Assembly (NCBI GenBank): GCA_004367505.1
Contig: SFCB01000114.1
Coordinates: 1-64,000 of the forward strand
Source: Chloroflexi bacterium OHK40
GTDB taxonomy: Bacteria > Chloroflexota > Chloroflexia > Chloroflexales > Chloroflexaceae
DNA length: 64,000 nucleotides
Reading direction: 5' to 3'
A model generated the notes under the pieces. The model made no database searches. It saw only the letters and a list, made by a program, of their open reading frames with translations, and was not told where the DNA came from. The position numbers and the translations under genes were made by a program. Below are positions 17,520 to 30,881 of the stretch, in pieces (position 1 is the first letter of the stretch; the number at the start of each line of letters is the position of its first letter).

Positions 17520-17531
17520 ATTGTATACAAT
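17520..17531. promoter_or_regulatory. GntR/FCD operator, site 1
   Basis: Perfect 12-bp palindrome ATTGTATACAAT touching the start codon of the FCD regulator. It fits the TNGTNNACNA half-site logic of FCD regulators and is probably an autoregulatory site. The identical 10-bp core recurs at 17657. Confidence 0.75.
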
Positions 17532-17656
17532 CTGGCTCGCAAGGAGGCGTTCGGGTCGCCTGAACGAGGAAGGGATGGACACCGTTGGCCCGAATAGGGG
17601 CAATCTGAACAGTTGTTTGCCCGGTCTCAGGAGCATTATTGACGAGCGCGATGAGA

Positions 17657-17666
17657 TTGTATACAA
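17657..17666. promoter_or_regulatory. GntR/FCD operator, site 2
   Basis: TTGTATACAA, identical to the core of site 1 and exactly 136 bp from it, about 13 helical turns. It lies between the regulator promoter region and the sfsA -10 box, so one bound protein could affect both directions. Confidence 0.7.
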
Positions 17667-17729
17667 GATACCAGGGAGGGCCGGGCTTGTCAAGAGGTGG
17701 GCGAGGTGTGTGCGGCGGAAGGGCCGTGG

Positions 17730-17735
17730 TATAAT
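17730..17735 (+). promoter_or_regulatory. sfsA extended -10 element
   Basis: TG-G-TATAAT followed by GAGAAG, 39 nt before the sfsA ATG. No clear -35 is present; the TGn extension may compensate. Confidence 0.6.
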
Positions 17736-17774
17736 GAGAAGTACACGTGGGCGAGCACAGCGGAAGGACGGCCA

Positions 17775-18515
17775 ATGACGGTGCGCGTGCCCCTCATCGC
17801 CAGCGGCCCGCTGATCGAGGCGATCTTCCTCGAACGGCCGAACCAGCTCGTCGTCGAGGCGCGGGTTGGTTCGCGCAGTGTCCGCGCCCATATGGCCGAT
17901 CGGGGGCGCCTGGCTGAGTTGCTTACGCCCGGGGCGCGGCTGCTGCTAGCCCCACGGGATGAGCTCGACCGCAAGACGGCGTTCCAGGTGGTGGGCGTGT
18001 ACCACGGGAGCGAGCTGGTCTCGCTTGATACCCATCTGCCGAACCGGCTGGTGCAAGCCGCGCTCGCCGCCGGGGCGCTGCCGCAGTTTGCGCGCTATCC
18101 CCGTGTGCAGCGCGAGGTGATGGTCGGCGAGCACCGGATCGACTTTCGGCTTGGCGAGGGCCTCGCCAGCTGCCTGCTGGAGGTCAAGTCGGTCGGCAAG
18201 GTCGTGGGTGGCCTGGCCCACTTCCCCGACGCACCGAGCGAGCGTGGGCGCCGGCACCTGGAGTTGCTGGCTCGCTGTACCCGGAGCGGGCAACGGGCGG
18301 CCGTGCTCTTTGTGGTGCAGCGCCAGGCCGCCGAGGCCGTCGTGCCCGACGATGCCACCGATCCGGCCTTCGGCCGCGCCCTGCGCGCCGCGATCACCGC
18401 CGGGGTGGAGATCTACGCCTACCTCTGCCCCCTCACCCCCGAGGGGCTCACCCTCGGACGCCCGTTGCCGGTCTTTGGCTCGCTCGAGGCGGTGCCGGCG
18501 CCGCAGGCCCGCTGA
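17775..18515 (+). CDS. sfsA: SfsA family protein (sugar fermentation stimulation protein homologue)
   Basis: 246 residues from ATG 17775, with GGAAGGA in front. The full SfsA pattern is present: [18 protein letters not shown] with an OB-like N-terminal part, [15 protein letters not shown], and the nuclease-like C-terminal half with LEVKSV (the Glu-x-Lys of a PD-(D/E)XK-type core) and [18 protein letters not shown]. coli SfsA was first linked to maltose metabolism and binds DNA; its molecular role is still unclear. It diverges from the GntR regulator and shares its operator region. Confidence 0.9.
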   Translation: MTVRVPLIASGPLIEAIFLERPNQLVVEARVGSRSVRAHMADRGRLAELLTPGARLLLAPRDELDRKTAFQVVGVYHGSELVSLDTHLPNRLVQAALAAGALPQFARYPRVQREVMVGEHRIDFRLGEGLASCLLEVKSVGKVVGGLAHFPDAPSERGRRHLELLARCTRSGQRAAVLFVVQRQAAEAVVPDDATDPAFGRALRAAITAGVEIYAYLCPLTPEGLTLGRPLPVFGSLEAVPAPQAR

Positions 18516-18626
18516 GTCCCCATCCTTCGGGGCGTCGTCGCGGCACGTTCGGATGAACACCGCCTGGCACGCGGATCCGCGCCCCCGCTTCAGCGCTGTG
18601 TCTCCCGGCGCCAACCCTCGCCCGGC

Positions 18627-21428
<2,802 letters not shown>

Positions 21429-21471
21429 TCGCCGACTACGGCGAGGGCGCCCCAACGCGCCGGCCAGGCAT

Positions 21472-21524
21472 GGGCGCTCACCATGGGCGCGCCCCAACAC
21501 TATCCAGCGCGATCTGTGTGGGCC
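21472..21524. repeat. Dispersed intergenic repeat, copy 2
   Basis: GGGCGCTC...GGGCGCGCCCCAAC followed by ATCCAGCGCGATC and GTGGGCC. Closest to copy 3 (45213-45269); related to copy 1 (10185-10242). Lies between the LuxR regulator and the DUF58 gene. A partial extra head (GGGCGCCCCAACGCGCC) is at 21445-21461. Confidence 0.65.
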
Positions 21525-21537
21525 ACCAGGTGGTATC

Positions 21538-22911
21538 ATGATGCGACACGCCCTCCACGCGGCGCCCGGTCGCTTCCGGGCGTGGCTTACCCTCGACGGC
21601 CGCCTGACGCTCGCCCAGCCTCTGCCACTGGTCTTCGGCGCCGGCACCCTCGCCGTGGCCGTCGTCTTCCCCGCCCGCTGGCTGCTCTTCATTGCCTATG
21701 CCTACCTGCTGGCTGTGGTGGTGGCCTACGGCTGGCTCCGCCTGCTCGGGCCGCGCCTCACCCTCTCGCGCCACCTGCGTGTCTCATGGGCCCAGGTAGG
21801 CGATGAGCTCGAGGAGATCTGGGAGCTCCGGAATGGTGCTCCCCTGCCGCTCCTCTGGCTGGAGCTCGACGACGCCTCCACGCTCCCCGGTTACAACGCT
21901 CGCCGTGTGGTGGATGCGGCCGGCAATGATGTGCGGCGCTGGCGCACCATCGCCCGCTGCGAGCGACGAGGGGTCTATCGTCTGGGGCCTGTGCGCGCGC
22001 GCTGTGGCGATCCGCTTGGCATCTTCGCCTTTGAGTGGGGCGAGCGCGCCGAGCAGCGGATCACCGTCTATCCGCCGATTGTGCGCCTTCCGCCTCTGGC
22101 ACGCCCCTCCGGCCAGCGTGGTGGCCTGGCCCGCGCCGATCTGCTCCAGGTGAATGTGACGCCCAATGTGGCCGGTGTGCGCGCCTACGCCCCTGGCGAC
22201 CCTCCTGGCCGGCTGCACTGGCCCTTCGTGGCCCGCCACGGCTCGCTCTTCGTCAAGGAGTTCGACCAGGAGCGAGCCGGGGCGCTCTGGATCGTCCTCG
22301 ACCTTGCGGCCGGCGCCTACCCGGCTGTCGCTGCTGCGGCGCCGGCTTTTCAGCCGGCCTACGGCCACGGATTGCGCGTGGAGTCTGCCGAGAGCCGGCC
22401 CGCCACGCCGGTGGATCTCGCGGTGACGCTTGCGGCATCCCTGGCGGCCCAGGCTCTGGCCGAGGGCCGTGCGGTGGGCTTGCTCTGTGATGATGGGCGT
22501 CGCCGGCTGGTGCCGCCGGGCAGCGGCGCCCGCCAGCTCTGGCGGATCCTCGCTGAACTGGTGGATGGCGAGCCCACCGGCACGCGGCCACTGGGTGAGC
22601 TCCTCCGGTATGGAGGTGGGCGAGAGCTGGACTCCGGTGGGCTCGCGGTGATCACCGGGGCGCTGGATGCGGCCTGGCTCCCGGCTCTGGCCGAGCGCCT
22701 GCGCGGGCGTGCTTCGGGCGCGCTGGTACTGCTGGTTGCGCCCACCCTGGCCGAGGCCGCGCCATGCGAGGCGCTGCTGGCATCCCACGGGCTCCCGACC
22801 AGCAGTTTTGCCATGGGGACCGCTCTGCCCCTGCTGAATCCGCCGCGCCAGCGTGGCCGCCTGCGGGTCTCCCCGCTCGGCAGGGTGGTGCGCGAGGGCG
22901 AGCGCCGATGA
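21538..22911 (+). CDS. DUF58 domain protein
   Basis: 457 residues (ATG 21538 or 21541). Two hydrophobic helices near residues 28-70 anchor it in the membrane. The DUF58 signature is clear near residues 208-235: GVRAYAPGDPPGRLHWPFVA with FVKEFDQE. A von Willebrand-like alpha/beta fold follows, with VDLAVTLAASLAAQAL. DUF58 proteins are usually encoded beside a MoxR AAA ATPase and a transglutaminase. The transglutaminase is present here and overlaps this gene by 4 bp (ATGA), but no MoxR gene is adjacent. The probable role is in periplasmic or cell-envelope processing; the mechanism is not established. Confidence 0.85.
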   Translation: MMRHALHAAPGRFRAWLTLDGRLTLAQPLPLVFGAGTLAVAVVFPARWLLFIAYAYLLAVVVAYGWLRLLGPRLTLSRHLRVSWAQVGDELEEIWELRNGAPLPLLWLELDDASTLPGYNARRVVDAAGNDVRRWRTIARCERRGVYRLGPVRARCGDPLGIFAFEWGERAEQRITVYPPIVRLPPLARPSGQRGGLARADLLQVNVTPNVAGVRAYAPGDPPGRLHWPFVARHGSLFVKEFDQERAGALWIVLDLAAGAYPAVAAAAPAFQPAYGHGLRVESAESRPATPVDLAVTLAASLAAQALAEGRAVGLLCDDGRRRLVPPGSGARQLWRILAELVDGEPTGTRPLGELLRYGGGRELDSGGLAVITGALDAAWLPALAERLRGRASGALVLLVAPTLAEAAPCEALLASHGLPTSSFAMGTALPLLNPPRQRGRLRVSPLGRVVREGERR

Positions 22912-25091
22912 TCGCCCGGCTGGCGCGGGCCATGGTGCTGCGCGGCGAGCCCCGGGCGGGCTGGCCAGTGGCGCTGCTGCTCCTGGCGGCGGCGGCATGC
23001 CCGGCCCTGGCTGCCCGTGACGCCACGCTCCGTTTGCCCGCCGCGCTCTTCCTCTGGGCCGGGATCTCTGGCGCGCTGGTGGGCATGCGCCTGGCCCGGC
23101 CAATGGGCCGCTGGTGGCGGGCCCTCTATGGCCCGGTGCTCCTGGGCCTGGCCGCTGCCCTGCTCCTCGCCGCCGGGGGCGCGCTCCCGCCGGCCGGGCT
23201 GCTCTGGCAGGACGCCGTGGCCGCCACCGCCATGGCCGCCGGCCTGCTGCGGGGCCAGTTCCCCGCCGCCCCGCTCGACCTGCTAGCACCCCGCTTCCTG
23301 GAGGCGACACTCCCTCGGCTCTGGCGGGATCTTGCCACGGCACATGGCGCGGGCGAAGCCGGCGCAAGCTTGCTCGTAGCGGTCGGCGGGCTCGCCAGCA
23401 CGCTCACTGGCGCCTGCATCCTCGGCTGGGCTGCGAGCGCTGGCCGGCGGCTGCTGGGGTGGGGCCTGCCGCTGCTGGTCGCCTCTGGCTTTACCACCGT
23501 GTTTGGCGGTGGCCCGGGGGTGGGCCTGGTGGTGGGCCTGGTGCTCCTGCTCGTTCTCGCCATCGTGGCCGGCACCATCCAGCGTGAGCAACGGTGGGAT
23601 CGCGGCGCGGTGGCGTACTCTGAAGAGTTGCGCTGGGGCATGCTCGGGTGGGGCGTGGGTCTGAGCGTCGTGGTTGCGATGCTCGCGTACGCCATCCCCA
23701 CCAGCCTGCCCCTGTTCCTGGTGCCGCAGATCGCGCCCGTGGTAGAGCTCCCCTCGGGCCTCGCCGTAATCGAGGGGCAGGTGCAGCGCGCTGGCAGCCC
23801 GCCCCGGGTGAACCCGGGCCGCTCGCAGTTGCCCGGGCTGACCCTCGGGAACTCGCTGGAGGAGGGGCCCCCGGGCGCGATCGTGCTGCGGATTCGCGTG
23901 GGCGGCCAGCTCGCGCCTGCCACCGCCCCGCGCTACTGGCGTAGCCGCGTGCTCACCCTCTACGATGGGCGACGCTGGACCCAGCAGGCCGTCCGCAGCA
24001 GCTTCGGGCCGCCGTTGCCGCCGCGCTCCGCACCGCCGGGCGCGGTCGTCCAGGCGATCGAGGACCTGCGCGCGCGGCCCGGGACCCTCGTGGCGCTCCC
24101 GGAGGTGCTTGGCCTTGATCGCGTCGCCGTGGCCGAACGCCTGCCAGACGGCGAGTTGGCGGCGCTCACCGCCGACCCGGCGCCACGGCGCTATACGGCG
24201 ATCTCGCTGCCACCCGAGGCGCGGCCAGTGAGCCGGCCGCCCGAGACGATCCCCTACACGGGCGACGCCCTGAGCGTGCCGCCGAGCGTTCCTCCGCGCG
24301 TTGCCGAGTTGGCCGCCGTGATTGCCGGAGATGCCCGGAGCGACTACGAGCGCGCCCTGGCCCTGGAGCGCTACTTACGCGGGCTCCCCTACAGCTACGA
24401 GGTGCGACCCCTCCCCCGGCAGGGCGACGCGGTTGACCAGTTTCTCTTCGAGATGCGCCACGGCTACTGCACCTACTACGCCTCGGCCATGGCGATCATG
24501 GCTCGCAGCCTGGACATTCCGGCCCGCCTGGCAGTAGGCTATGCCACCGGTCGTTACGACGCCGCGAGCGATGCCTACCTGGTGCGCGAGGCCGAGGCCC
24601 ACGCCTGGCCCGAGCTGTTGATCGAGGGCCGCTGGCTGGCCTTTGAGCCCACCCCCGCTCGCCCGCTCCCCGCCCGGGGCGAGAATCCTCCTGGGCCAGC
24701 GGTGGTGGCGCCGGTGCCCGAGGCGATACCGGTGGAAACCAGGCACGAGCGCGACTGGCTACTGGTGGGCCTGATCGCCATAGCGCTCGCGATCGCTCTG
24801 CTGCTGTGGGTGTGGCGGCGCCACCACGCCAGCGGGAGTACGCCCCTGGCGCGCGGCCAGTTGCGGCTGGAGCAGATCGGCACGCGGGCGGGCCTGCCCT
24901 GGCCCCAGGGTGCGACACTCCACGAATATGGGCGCCTGCTCGGGGCCAGGGGCGAGCGAGCCCGGCGGGCGAGCGACGAGGCGGTGGCGCTGATCGCAGC
25001 AGCACGCTACGGACGTAGACCGCTCACCGCCGAGCGGGCCCACCGGCTCCAGCGGGCGCTGGATGAACTGGGCGCAGCCCTGCGCCGGTGA
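22908..25091 (+). CDS. TgpA-type membrane transglutaminase-like protease
   Basis: 727 residues from ATG 22908, which overlaps the DUF58 stop as ATGA, so translation is coupled. About six N-terminal membrane helices (residues ~15-270) precede an external domain. The transglutaminase core has the catalytic Cys in MRHGYCTYYASAMAIMARS and the His in EAEAHAWPEL. The third position reads WLAFEPTPA, with Glu where FDPT is usual. One more membrane helix (LLVGLIAIALAIALLLWVW) and a short DUF4129-like cytosolic tail complete it. Papain-like peptidase or amide-crosslinking activity outside the membrane is inferred from the family. Confidence 0.87.
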   Translation: MIARLARAMVLRGEPRAGWPVALLLLAAAACPALAARDATLRLPAALFLWAGISGALVGMRLARPMGRWWRALYGPVLLGLAAALLLAAGGALPPAGLLWQDAVAATAMAAGLLRGQFPAAPLDLLAPRFLEATLPRLWRDLATAHGAGEAGASLLVAVGGLASTLTGACILGWAASAGRRLLGWGLPLLVASGFTTVFGGGPGVGLVVGLVLLLVLAIVAGTIQREQRWDRGAVAYSEELRWGMLGWGVGLSVVVAMLAYAIPTSLPLFLVPQIAPVVELPSGLAVIEGQVQRAGSPPRVNPGRSQLPGLTLGNSLEEGPPGAIVLRIRVGGQLAPATAPRYWRSRVLTLYDGRRWTQQAVRSSFGPPLPPRSAPPGAVVQAIEDLRARPGTLVALPEVLGLDRVAVAERLPDGELAALTADPAPRRYTAISLPPEARPVSRPPETIPYTGDALSVPPSVPPRVAELAAVIAGDARSDYERALALERYLRGLPYSYEVRPLPRQGDAVDQFLFEMRHGYCTYYASAMAIMARSLDIPARLAVGYATGRYDAASDAYLVREAEAHAWPELLIEGRWLAFEPTPARPLPARGENPPGPAVVAPVPEAIPVETRHERDWLLVGLIAIALAIALLLWVWRRHHASGSTPLARGQLRLEQIGTRAGLPWPQGATLHEYGRLLGARGERARRASDEAVALIAAARYGRRPLTAERAHRLQRALDELGAALRR

Positions 25092-25194
25092 AAGGCCGGG
25101 CGCCGTCATTCAGAGATAGGGCATACCGGCGGGGAAGCGCGGAGAGGCCAGAGAATCCCTTCGCAACCCAACGTCGCGCCTCCGATCGGGCAGG

Positions 25195-26460
25195 TCACTC
25201 GTTCCGCAGTGCCCGGATCGGGTCGAGGCGGGCGGCGCGCATGGCGGGGAAGAGCCCGAAGAAGAGCCCGACCCCGGTAGAGATCGACGTTGCCAGCACA
25301 ATCGAGAAGAGCGACACGCTCGCCCGCACACTCGGGTCCTGGGAGAGGCTGTAAAGCAGGAAGGTGCCGCCGAAGGAGAGCAGGTAGCCGAGGCCGATCC
25401 CGATCACCCCGCCGGAGACGCAGAGCACCACCGCCTCGATCAAAAACTGCCACAGAATGTCGCGGCGTCGCGCCCCAACCGCCTTGCGCAGGCCGATCTC
25501 CTTCGTGCGTTGGGCCACGCTCACCAGCATAATGTTCATGATCCCGATCCCACCAACTAGCAGCGAGATCCCGCCGATCGTCCCCAGGAAGGCGGTAAAG
25601 CCGACGGTGATCGAACGGAACTGGGCCGAGAGTTGGGCCGGGTTGGTGACGGTAAAGTCGTTGGGCTGGTACGTGAGCCGGTGCTCCTCGCGTAGTACCA
25701 GCGTCACCTGGCGGATGGCCTCGTCGATCGCGGCGGAGTCACGCGCCTTGACCGTCATCGTCGAGATGTCGACGCGGGTGTCCACCTCGTTGCGGAAGAG
25801 CCGGTTCCGGGCGGTGCTATAGGGCATGTACACCTGCTCGCCGGGATCGCCGAAGCGACTCACGGCTCCGGCCACCTGGCTCTGGCGGGTCGTGGAGACG
25901 CCGATCACCTCGAAGGGCACGCCGTTGACGCTGATGCGCCGGCCGACCGCCCCCTCGATACCGCCGAAGAGTGTCTCGGCGACGAGGCGCCCGATCACGG
26001 CCACGCGCTCGGCGCGGGCCTCCTCCTCGTCGGTGAAGTAGCGCCCATCACCGAGTTGCTGATCGCCCACCGCGAAGTAGCCGGGCGTGACGCCCTTGAC
26101 TCCAAAGAGGTAGCGCTCGCCACCTGCGCTCACCACACCATTCCGCGAGAGCTCGATAACGACGAACTCGACCGCTGGCGCCCGCCCCGGCGCCATAATC
26201 GCCGCCGCGTCGGCCGAGGTCAGCCGGGGGCGCAGCGTCTCATCCTCATCGGGGCTGTCCACCTCGGGGTTGACGTAAAACATCCCAACCCCCAACTCAT
26301 TGAACTCGGCGTCGATCCACTGCGAGTAGCCATCGCCGATCGCGAGCATGCCCACCACGGCGCCGACGCCGATGATGATACCGAGCATAGTGAGGAGGGC
26401 ACGCAGTTTGTGCGTGAGCATCGCGGACCAGGCGACGCGGAAGGACTCAAGGAGCGTCAT
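25195..26460 (-). CDS. MacB-type ABC transporter permease
   Basis: 421 residues: an N-terminal membrane helix ([20 protein letters not shown]), a long periplasmic MacB_PCD domain, and three C-terminal helices. The conserved FtsX loop is [20 protein letters not shown] and [20 protein letters not shown]. Such permeases do not form a channel. They couple cytosolic ATP hydrolysis to movement of the periplasmic part, exporting peptides, macrolides or lipids with an HlyD adaptor. It is a diverged duplicate of the next gene upstream and is read 6 bp after it, so the two may form a heterodimer. Confidence 0.9.
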   Translation of the reverse strand: MTLLESFRVAWSAMLTHKLRALLTMLGIIIGVGAVVGMLAIGDGYSQWIDAEFNELGVGMFYVNPEVDSPDEDETLRPRLTSADAAAIMAPGRAPAVEFVVIELSRNGVVSAGGERYLFGVKGVTPGYFAVGDQQLGDGRYFTDEEEARAERVAVIGRLVAETLFGGIEGAVGRRISVNGVPFEVIGVSTTRQSQVAGAVSRFGDPGEQVYMPYSTARNRLFRNEVDTRVDISTMTVKARDSAAIDEAIRQVTLVLREEHRLTYQPNDFTVTNPAQLSAQFRSITVGFTAFLGTIGGISLLVGGIGIMNIMLVSVAQRTKEIGLRKAVGARRRDILWQFLIEAVVLCVSGGVIGIGLGYLLSFGGTFLLYSLSQDPSVRASVSLFSIVLATSISTGVGLFFGLFPAMRAARLDPIRALRNE

Positions 26461-26466
26461 AGCGTC

Positions 26467-27720
26467 TTACTCGGTGCGCAGGGCCTCGATCGGGTTAAGG
26501 CGGGCGGCGGTGAGGGCCGGAAAGAAGCCAAAGGCGATCCCGATTGCGGCGGCGATCCCGGTGGCGAGCAAAATGTTGCCGAGGTTGACGGTTGCCACGG
26601 CGCCCTCGGCCTGGAAGAGCGCCACCAGGATGAAGGTGCTGACGAAGGAGAGCAGGTAGCCAAGGCCGATCCCGAGGGCGCCGCCAACGAGACAGAGCAC
26701 GAGGGCCTCGATCAGAAACTGCATCAGGATGTCGCGGCGCCTGGCGCCCACGGCCTTGCGCAGGCCGATCTCCCTGGTGCGCTCGGTGACGCTCACGAGC
26801 ATAATGTTCATGATCCCGATCCCGCCCACGATCAATGAGATGCCGGCCACCAGCCCCAGAAAGGCGTTGAAGCCGCCGATCACGACATTGAGCTGGGCGG
26901 CGATCTGCTCCGGATTGATGATCGTGAAGTCGTTGTCCTGGTACGTGAGCCGGTGCTCCTCGCGCAGGACGGCTGTCGTCTGGCGCAGGGCGGCATCGAT
27001 CTCGGCAACGCTGCGGGCCTTCACGGTCATAATGGACACGTTGATATCGTCGTTCGTTTCGTTCCGAAAGAGCCGGGCGATCCCGGTATGGTAGGGGATG
27101 AACGCTGCCTCGGCCGGGTCGGCGCCGATCGAGAAGGAGCCCTCCTCGGTGGCGAGCACGCCCACGACCTCAAAGCCGACGCCGTTCAGGTTGAGCCGCT
27201 GGCCAACGGCGGCCTCGGGACTGCCGTAGAGGTCGCTGGCGAGGTTGCGGCCGATCACCGCCACGCGGGCGCGCTGGGCGTCCTCGTCGGCGGTAAAAAG
27301 CCGTCCGGGGCCCATCTCCTGCGGCGTGACGCTGAACCAGTTGGCGTTGACGGCGCGCACGGAGGCGCTGCGGCGCTGGCCGGCGCCACTCGCCTGGACG
27401 TCGCCGCTCCACTCGATCGCCACATCCGCGACGGCGGGGGCGCGCCCGGGTTGGAGGATGGCCTCGGCGTCGGCGGCGGTGAGCCGGGCGGCGGTGAGTG
27501 CGTCGATCTCGTTACTATCGACGAAGGGCGCGACATAGAAGTTACCGGCGCCGAGTTGGGCAAACTGGCCGTTGAGGAAGCTCTGGAAGCCATTGCCCAT
27601 CGCGAGCATGCCGATCACCGCGCCCACGCCGATCACGATCCCGAGCATGGTCAGGGCGGCGCGCAGCTTATTGGTGAATAGCGCCAGAAACGCGATTCTG
27701 ACGGCCTCAAGCAGGTTCAT
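26467..27720 (-). CDS. MacB-type ABC transporter permease (paralogue)
   Basis: 417 residues with the same plan as its neighbour: helix [20 protein letters not shown], periplasmic MacB_PCD domain, FtsX core [20 protein letters not shown] and [20 protein letters not shown], and three final helices. Gene order in transcription is HlyD, ATPase, this permease, second permease, with gaps of 17 and 6 bp after the ATPase. Having two different permeases suggests either a heterodimeric pump or two pumps sharing one ATPase. Confidence 0.9.
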   Translation of the reverse strand: MNLLEAVRIAFLALFTNKLRAALTMLGIVIGVGAVIGMLAMGNGFQSFLNGQFAQLGAGNFYVAPFVDSNEIDALTAARLTAADAEAILQPGRAPAVADVAIEWSGDVQASGAGQRRSASVRAVNANWFSVTPQEMGPGRLFTADEDAQRARVAVIGRNLASDLYGSPEAAVGQRLNLNGVGFEVVGVLATEEGSFSIGADPAEAAFIPYHTGIARLFRNETNDDINVSIMTVKARSVAEIDAALRQTTAVLREEHRLTYQDNDFTIINPEQIAAQLNVVIGGFNAFLGLVAGISLIVGGIGIMNIMLVSVTERTREIGLRKAVGARRRDILMQFLIEALVLCLVGGALGIGLGYLLSFVSTFILVALFQAEGAVATVNLGNILLATGIAAAIGIAFGFFPALTAARLNPIEALRTE

Positions 27721-27737
27721 CGCCAGCCACTTCCCTG

Positions 27738-28466
27738 TTAGCTTGGTACCGCCTCGGAGCGCTCTCCGGCGATGATGCGCCCCTTGACGGGCTCGTCGCC
27801 CGCGATCAGGCCATCGCGCACGCTGATGATCCGTTCGGCGTGCTGGGCAACATCGTGCTCGTGGGTGACGAGAATGACGGTAATGCCCTGCTCGCGGTTG
27901 AGGCGCTGGAAGATCGCCATGATCTCTTCGCCAGTGCGGGTATCGAGGGCGCCGGTAGGCTCGTCGGCCATGATGATGCGCGGTTCGTTCACCAGCGCCC
28001 GGGCGATCGCGACGCGCTGCTGCTGGCCTCCGGAGAGCTCGTTTGGCTTGTGGTGCATACGATCCTCCATGCCCACCGCCCGCAGAGCGGCCCGCGCTCG
28101 CTCACGCCGATCGCCCTTCGGGCCGCCGTAGAGCATCGGTAGTTCCACGTTGCGCAAGGCACTGGTGCGCTGGAGCAGCATGTACTGCTGGAAGACGAAG
28201 CCAATCTTCTCGTTGCGAATGGCGGCGAGCTCGTCGTCGTTGAGCTCGGCGACGTTCACGCCGTCCAGATAGTACTCGCCGCTGGTGGGCTGGTCGAGGC
28301 AGCCGATGATGTTCATCAGCGTGCTTTTGCCGCTGCCCGATGGGCCCATGATCGCTACCATTTCGCCGGCGCGGATCGTCAGCGAGACGCCCCGCAGCGC
28401 GTGGACCTCCACGTCGCCCATCGTGTAGACTTTGGTCAGATCTTTGACGACGATCAGTTCGCTCAT
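27738..28466 (-). CDS. MacB/LolD-type ABC transporter ATPase
   Basis: 242 residues from ATG 28466 (the frame is open further upstream, but that part is low-complexity repeat). All ABC motifs are intact: Walker [11 protein letters not shown]-loop FQQYMLLQR, signature [15 protein letters not shown], Walker [14 protein letters not shown], and the H-loop VTHEHDVA. The LolD/MacB hallmark [16 protein letters not shown] is also present. It powers the two permeases encoded directly downstream. Confidence 0.93.
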   Translation of the reverse strand: MSELIVVKDLTKVYTMGDVEVHALRGVSLTIRAGEMVAIMGPSGSGKSTLMNIIGCLDQPTSGEYYLDGVNVAELNDDELAAIRNEKIGFVFQQYMLLQRTSALRNVELPMLYGGPKGDRRERARAALRAVGMEDRMHHKPNELSGGQQQRVAIARALVNEPRIIMADEPTGALDTRTGEEIMAIFQRLNREQGITVILVTHEHDVAQHAERIISVRDGLIAGDEPVKGRIIAGERSEAVPS

Positions 28467-28468
28467 AA

Positions 28469-28531
28469 GGGTACAGGGTGTAGGGGACAGGGGATCGTAG
28501 GGGGCAGGGCACAGGACACAGGGCACAGGGT
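28469..28531. repeat. Purine-rich short-period repeat between hlyD-like and ATPase genes
   Basis: Imperfect repeats of the theme (T/C)ACAGGG and GGGGACAGGG. Similar scraps occur in other gaps (GAGGGGACAGGGGAC near 56738, GTCCCCTGTCC near 50320). No coding sense. Bases 28467-28666 contain nothing else that I can recognise. Confidence 0.4.
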
Positions 28532-28666
28532 ATATGGGCGGGCAGGGCGCCCGCCGTGATCGTGTGGGGCCGTGGGTGCGTATGGTGTCCGCTGTGCCAT
28601 GTCGGTTGTCGCCATCTCCTCTGGAGGCGCGCCTGGCCGCAGTCGGGCAGCGGCCAGGCTGTGCCC

Positions 28667-30469
28667 CTACTGTGGCGGCCCGGTCGGGTTAAAGGTGCTC
28701 ACAACATCCTGCACGAGGACCTCATCGCCCACGCTGAGGCCGCTGAGGATCTCGACGAACTCGCTGTTGCTGAGGCCAACGGTTACCTCGCGGCGGTCGC
28801 CGGGGGGTGGGGCTTCCTGGCCGGGGATGGCCGGCTGGGGCCGCAGGTTGGGGTTGGGCACGTATACATAGCTGCGGCCGCCCTCGGCCCGTACGGCCCG
28901 TCGTGGCACAAGCACTGCGTCGGCCTTCTCTTCGGTTACGATATCGGCCACGGCAGTCATGCCCGGGCGGACGCCAGCACTCCCCGCATCAAGGGTGACA
29001 GTAACCTCATACGTGGTGGTGCCCTGCTCGCTGCGGGTTGCCTCGGGGGCAATGCCAGTCACGGTGCCACCGACCTCAACGCCGGGGAGCGCATCCAGCA
29101 CGATCGTGACGCGCTGGCCGGGCTCTACCTGGGCGATGTCGAGCTCATCGACCGGCAGGTCGATATGGAAGCTACTCAGATCGACCATAGCGATGGTCGC
29201 GCCATCGGCGGGCTCGCCCACCTGCATCTCGACGCGGGCGACGGTTGCCGCGAAGGGCGCGCTGAGCGTGGCCATTGCAAGGTTGCGCTCGGCGATCTTG
29301 AGGGCCACCTCAGCTCTGGCGACGGCGGCCTCGCGGGCGGCCAGCGCGCTCGCGGTGGGGTCGGCCAGGAGTTGCTCAAGGCCGGCCTGGGCGATCTCGA
29401 TACTGGCCGCCTGGGCGGCGAGGTCGTTTGCGCGGCTGGCGCCGGTCAGTTCGTCGAGTTGAGCCTGGGCCCGCTGCACCTCGGCGCGGGCGCTAGCTAG
29501 ATCCTCGCTCCTGGTGCCCGCCAGCAGTTCGTCGCGGGCGGCCACGGCACTGGCCAGTTCAGCCTCCCGGCTGGCGAGGGTGTTAATCTCGTTCTGGCGG
29601 GCCTGCTCGTAGGCGAGGCGGGCGCTCTCCAAGGCGGCCTCGGCATCCCTGACGGCCCGCTCAGCGGCGGCCTCCTGGTCCTTGCGCTCCTGGGGCAAGT
29701 CGCCGGGGAGTTTCTCGAGCTCGCGGTTGTCCCAGTAGATCCGGCTGTACTCATCCTGGGCGTTGCGGAGGGTGTTGGCGCTCCGCTCGACGTCAAGGCG
29801 GGCGCGCTCCTTTTCGGCGGCGAGGGAGGTGCGGGCCTGGTCGAGGTTGGCCTGAGCGGTGCGCACGCGCTCGTCGCTGCTGACGAGCTCGTCGCGAGCG
29901 GGGCCTGCCTCCAGGCGGGCCAGGCGTGCCCGGGCACTCTCCAGTTCGGCGCGGGCGGCGGCGATATCGGCCTCGCTCACGCTGCTCTGGGCCTGGGCAT
30001 ACTGGCTACGGGCCTGCTCCACGCGGGCGCGCGCCTCGGCGATCTCCTGTTCGGTAGCGCCTGCGATGAGCGACTCCAGTTCGGCCTGTGCCTGGCGCAG
30101 GTCGGCCCGGGCCTGCTCCACCTGGAGTTGCAGGCCGGTGGCGTCGATGCGGGCCAGGGGCTGGCCAGCCTCCACCGTGTCGCCGGCGCGCACGAGGATC
30201 TCACGGACGGTCCCGCTCGTCTCGAAGCGCAGTTCGGCTGAAGCGGCAGGCTCGACGTTGCCCGTGGCGCTCACCGTGGCGGCGATCGCGCCGCTGGTGG
30301 CCCGGGCAGTTGTCCAGCCCTCAGGGAGGGTGCCTGGTGCCGCCGCAGGGGGGCGCAGGGTAAAAATGGCGCCGATGATCAGCGCCAGGAGCAGGCCCAC
30401 ACCGCCCACGATCCAGGCGGTGCGCCGACCATTGCGGGTGCGTTTGCGGTTGGTTGCCACAGCTGCCAT
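28667..30469 (-). CDS. HlyD-family membrane fusion protein with long coiled coil
   Basis: 600 residues from ATG 30469, preceded by AAAGGAG; the longer frame to 30544 lacks such a site. One N-terminal membrane anchor ([20 protein letters not shown]). Split biotinyl-lipoyl domain: [20 protein letters not shown] with [17 protein letters not shown], and later [21 protein letters not shown] very long alpha-hairpin coiled coil (about residues 110-395, rich in Glu/Ala/Arg/Gln) lies between the halves. Beta-barrel and proximal domains follow ([42 protein letters not shown]). It is the adaptor of the MacB-like pump downstream. The hairpin is longer than in most Gram-negative adaptors. Confidence 0.92.
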   Translation of the reverse strand: MAAVATNRKRTRNGRRTAWIVGGVGLLLALIIGAIFTLRPPAAAPGTLPEGWTTARATSGAIAATVSATGNVEPAASAELRFETSGTVREILVRAGDTVEAGQPLARIDATGLQLQVEQARADLRQAQAELESLIAGATEQEIAEARARVEQARSQYAQAQSSVSEADIAAARAELESARARLARLEAGPARDELVSSDERVRTAQANLDQARTSLAAEKERARLDVERSANTLRNAQDEYSRIYWDNRELEKLPGDLPQERKDQEAAAERAVRDAEAALESARLAYEQARQNEINTLASREAELASAVAARDELLAGTRSEDLASARAEVQRAQAQLDELTGASRANDLAAQAASIEIAQAGLEQLLADPTASALAAREAAVARAEVALKIAERNLAMATLSAPFAATVARVEMQVGEPADGATIAMVDLSSFHIDLPVDELDIAQVEPGQRVTIVLDALPGVEVGGTVTGIAPEATRSEQGTTTYEVTVTLDAGSAGVRPGMTAVADIVTEEKADAVLVPRRAVRAEGGRSYVYVPNPNLRPQPAIPGQEAPPPGDRREVTVGLSNSEFVEILSGLSVGDEVLVQDVVSTFNPTGPPQ

Positions 30470-30881
30470 TGTTCGCGCTCCTTTAGGGCCAGAGACACTT
30501 CGCTCCGCATCCGGGAAAACGCGGGTGCGCCGGATGCTGTTCAATCATCAGTTTGACAGGATGACTTCGCTACCGCCTCGGGCCGCAGACTCTAGGTCGC
30601 TGCGTCCCTGCGCGTGCGCCCGAACGCTGCGCGCAGTCTTGAATAGTATCGCCACTACGACGCGCAGGCGCATCGTGCGGTTGCACGAATGGATGCGCCC
30701 GGTCGGGTGAGGGCGTGTCGTCCTTTGGAAGGATAGCCTGGAGATGTCACCGGCGCTCGACAAAATTGTGGCGAATGTGTGGCAGCGGCGCGGCGGCAGA
30801 TCTGTCGCCGGGTCGGTAGGCACGGATCAGCATGGCGCCTGTGGGGTTCGCGAGGAGGCCAGGAATGTGGGTGCCACGGGT
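30470..30881. other. Gene-free stretch between the exporter operon and a methyltransferase
   Basis: 412 bp on the 5' side of the leftward exporter operon and the 3' side of the leftward methyltransferase gene. It must hold the exporter promoter, but no convincing -35/-10 pair was seen, and no terminator with a T-run. Confidence 0.4.

Noticed and set aside
28467-28526. N-terminal extension of the ABC ATPase
   Set aside because: The in-frame upstream part is translated intergenic low-complexity repeat; ATPases of this family start near [14 protein letters not shown].
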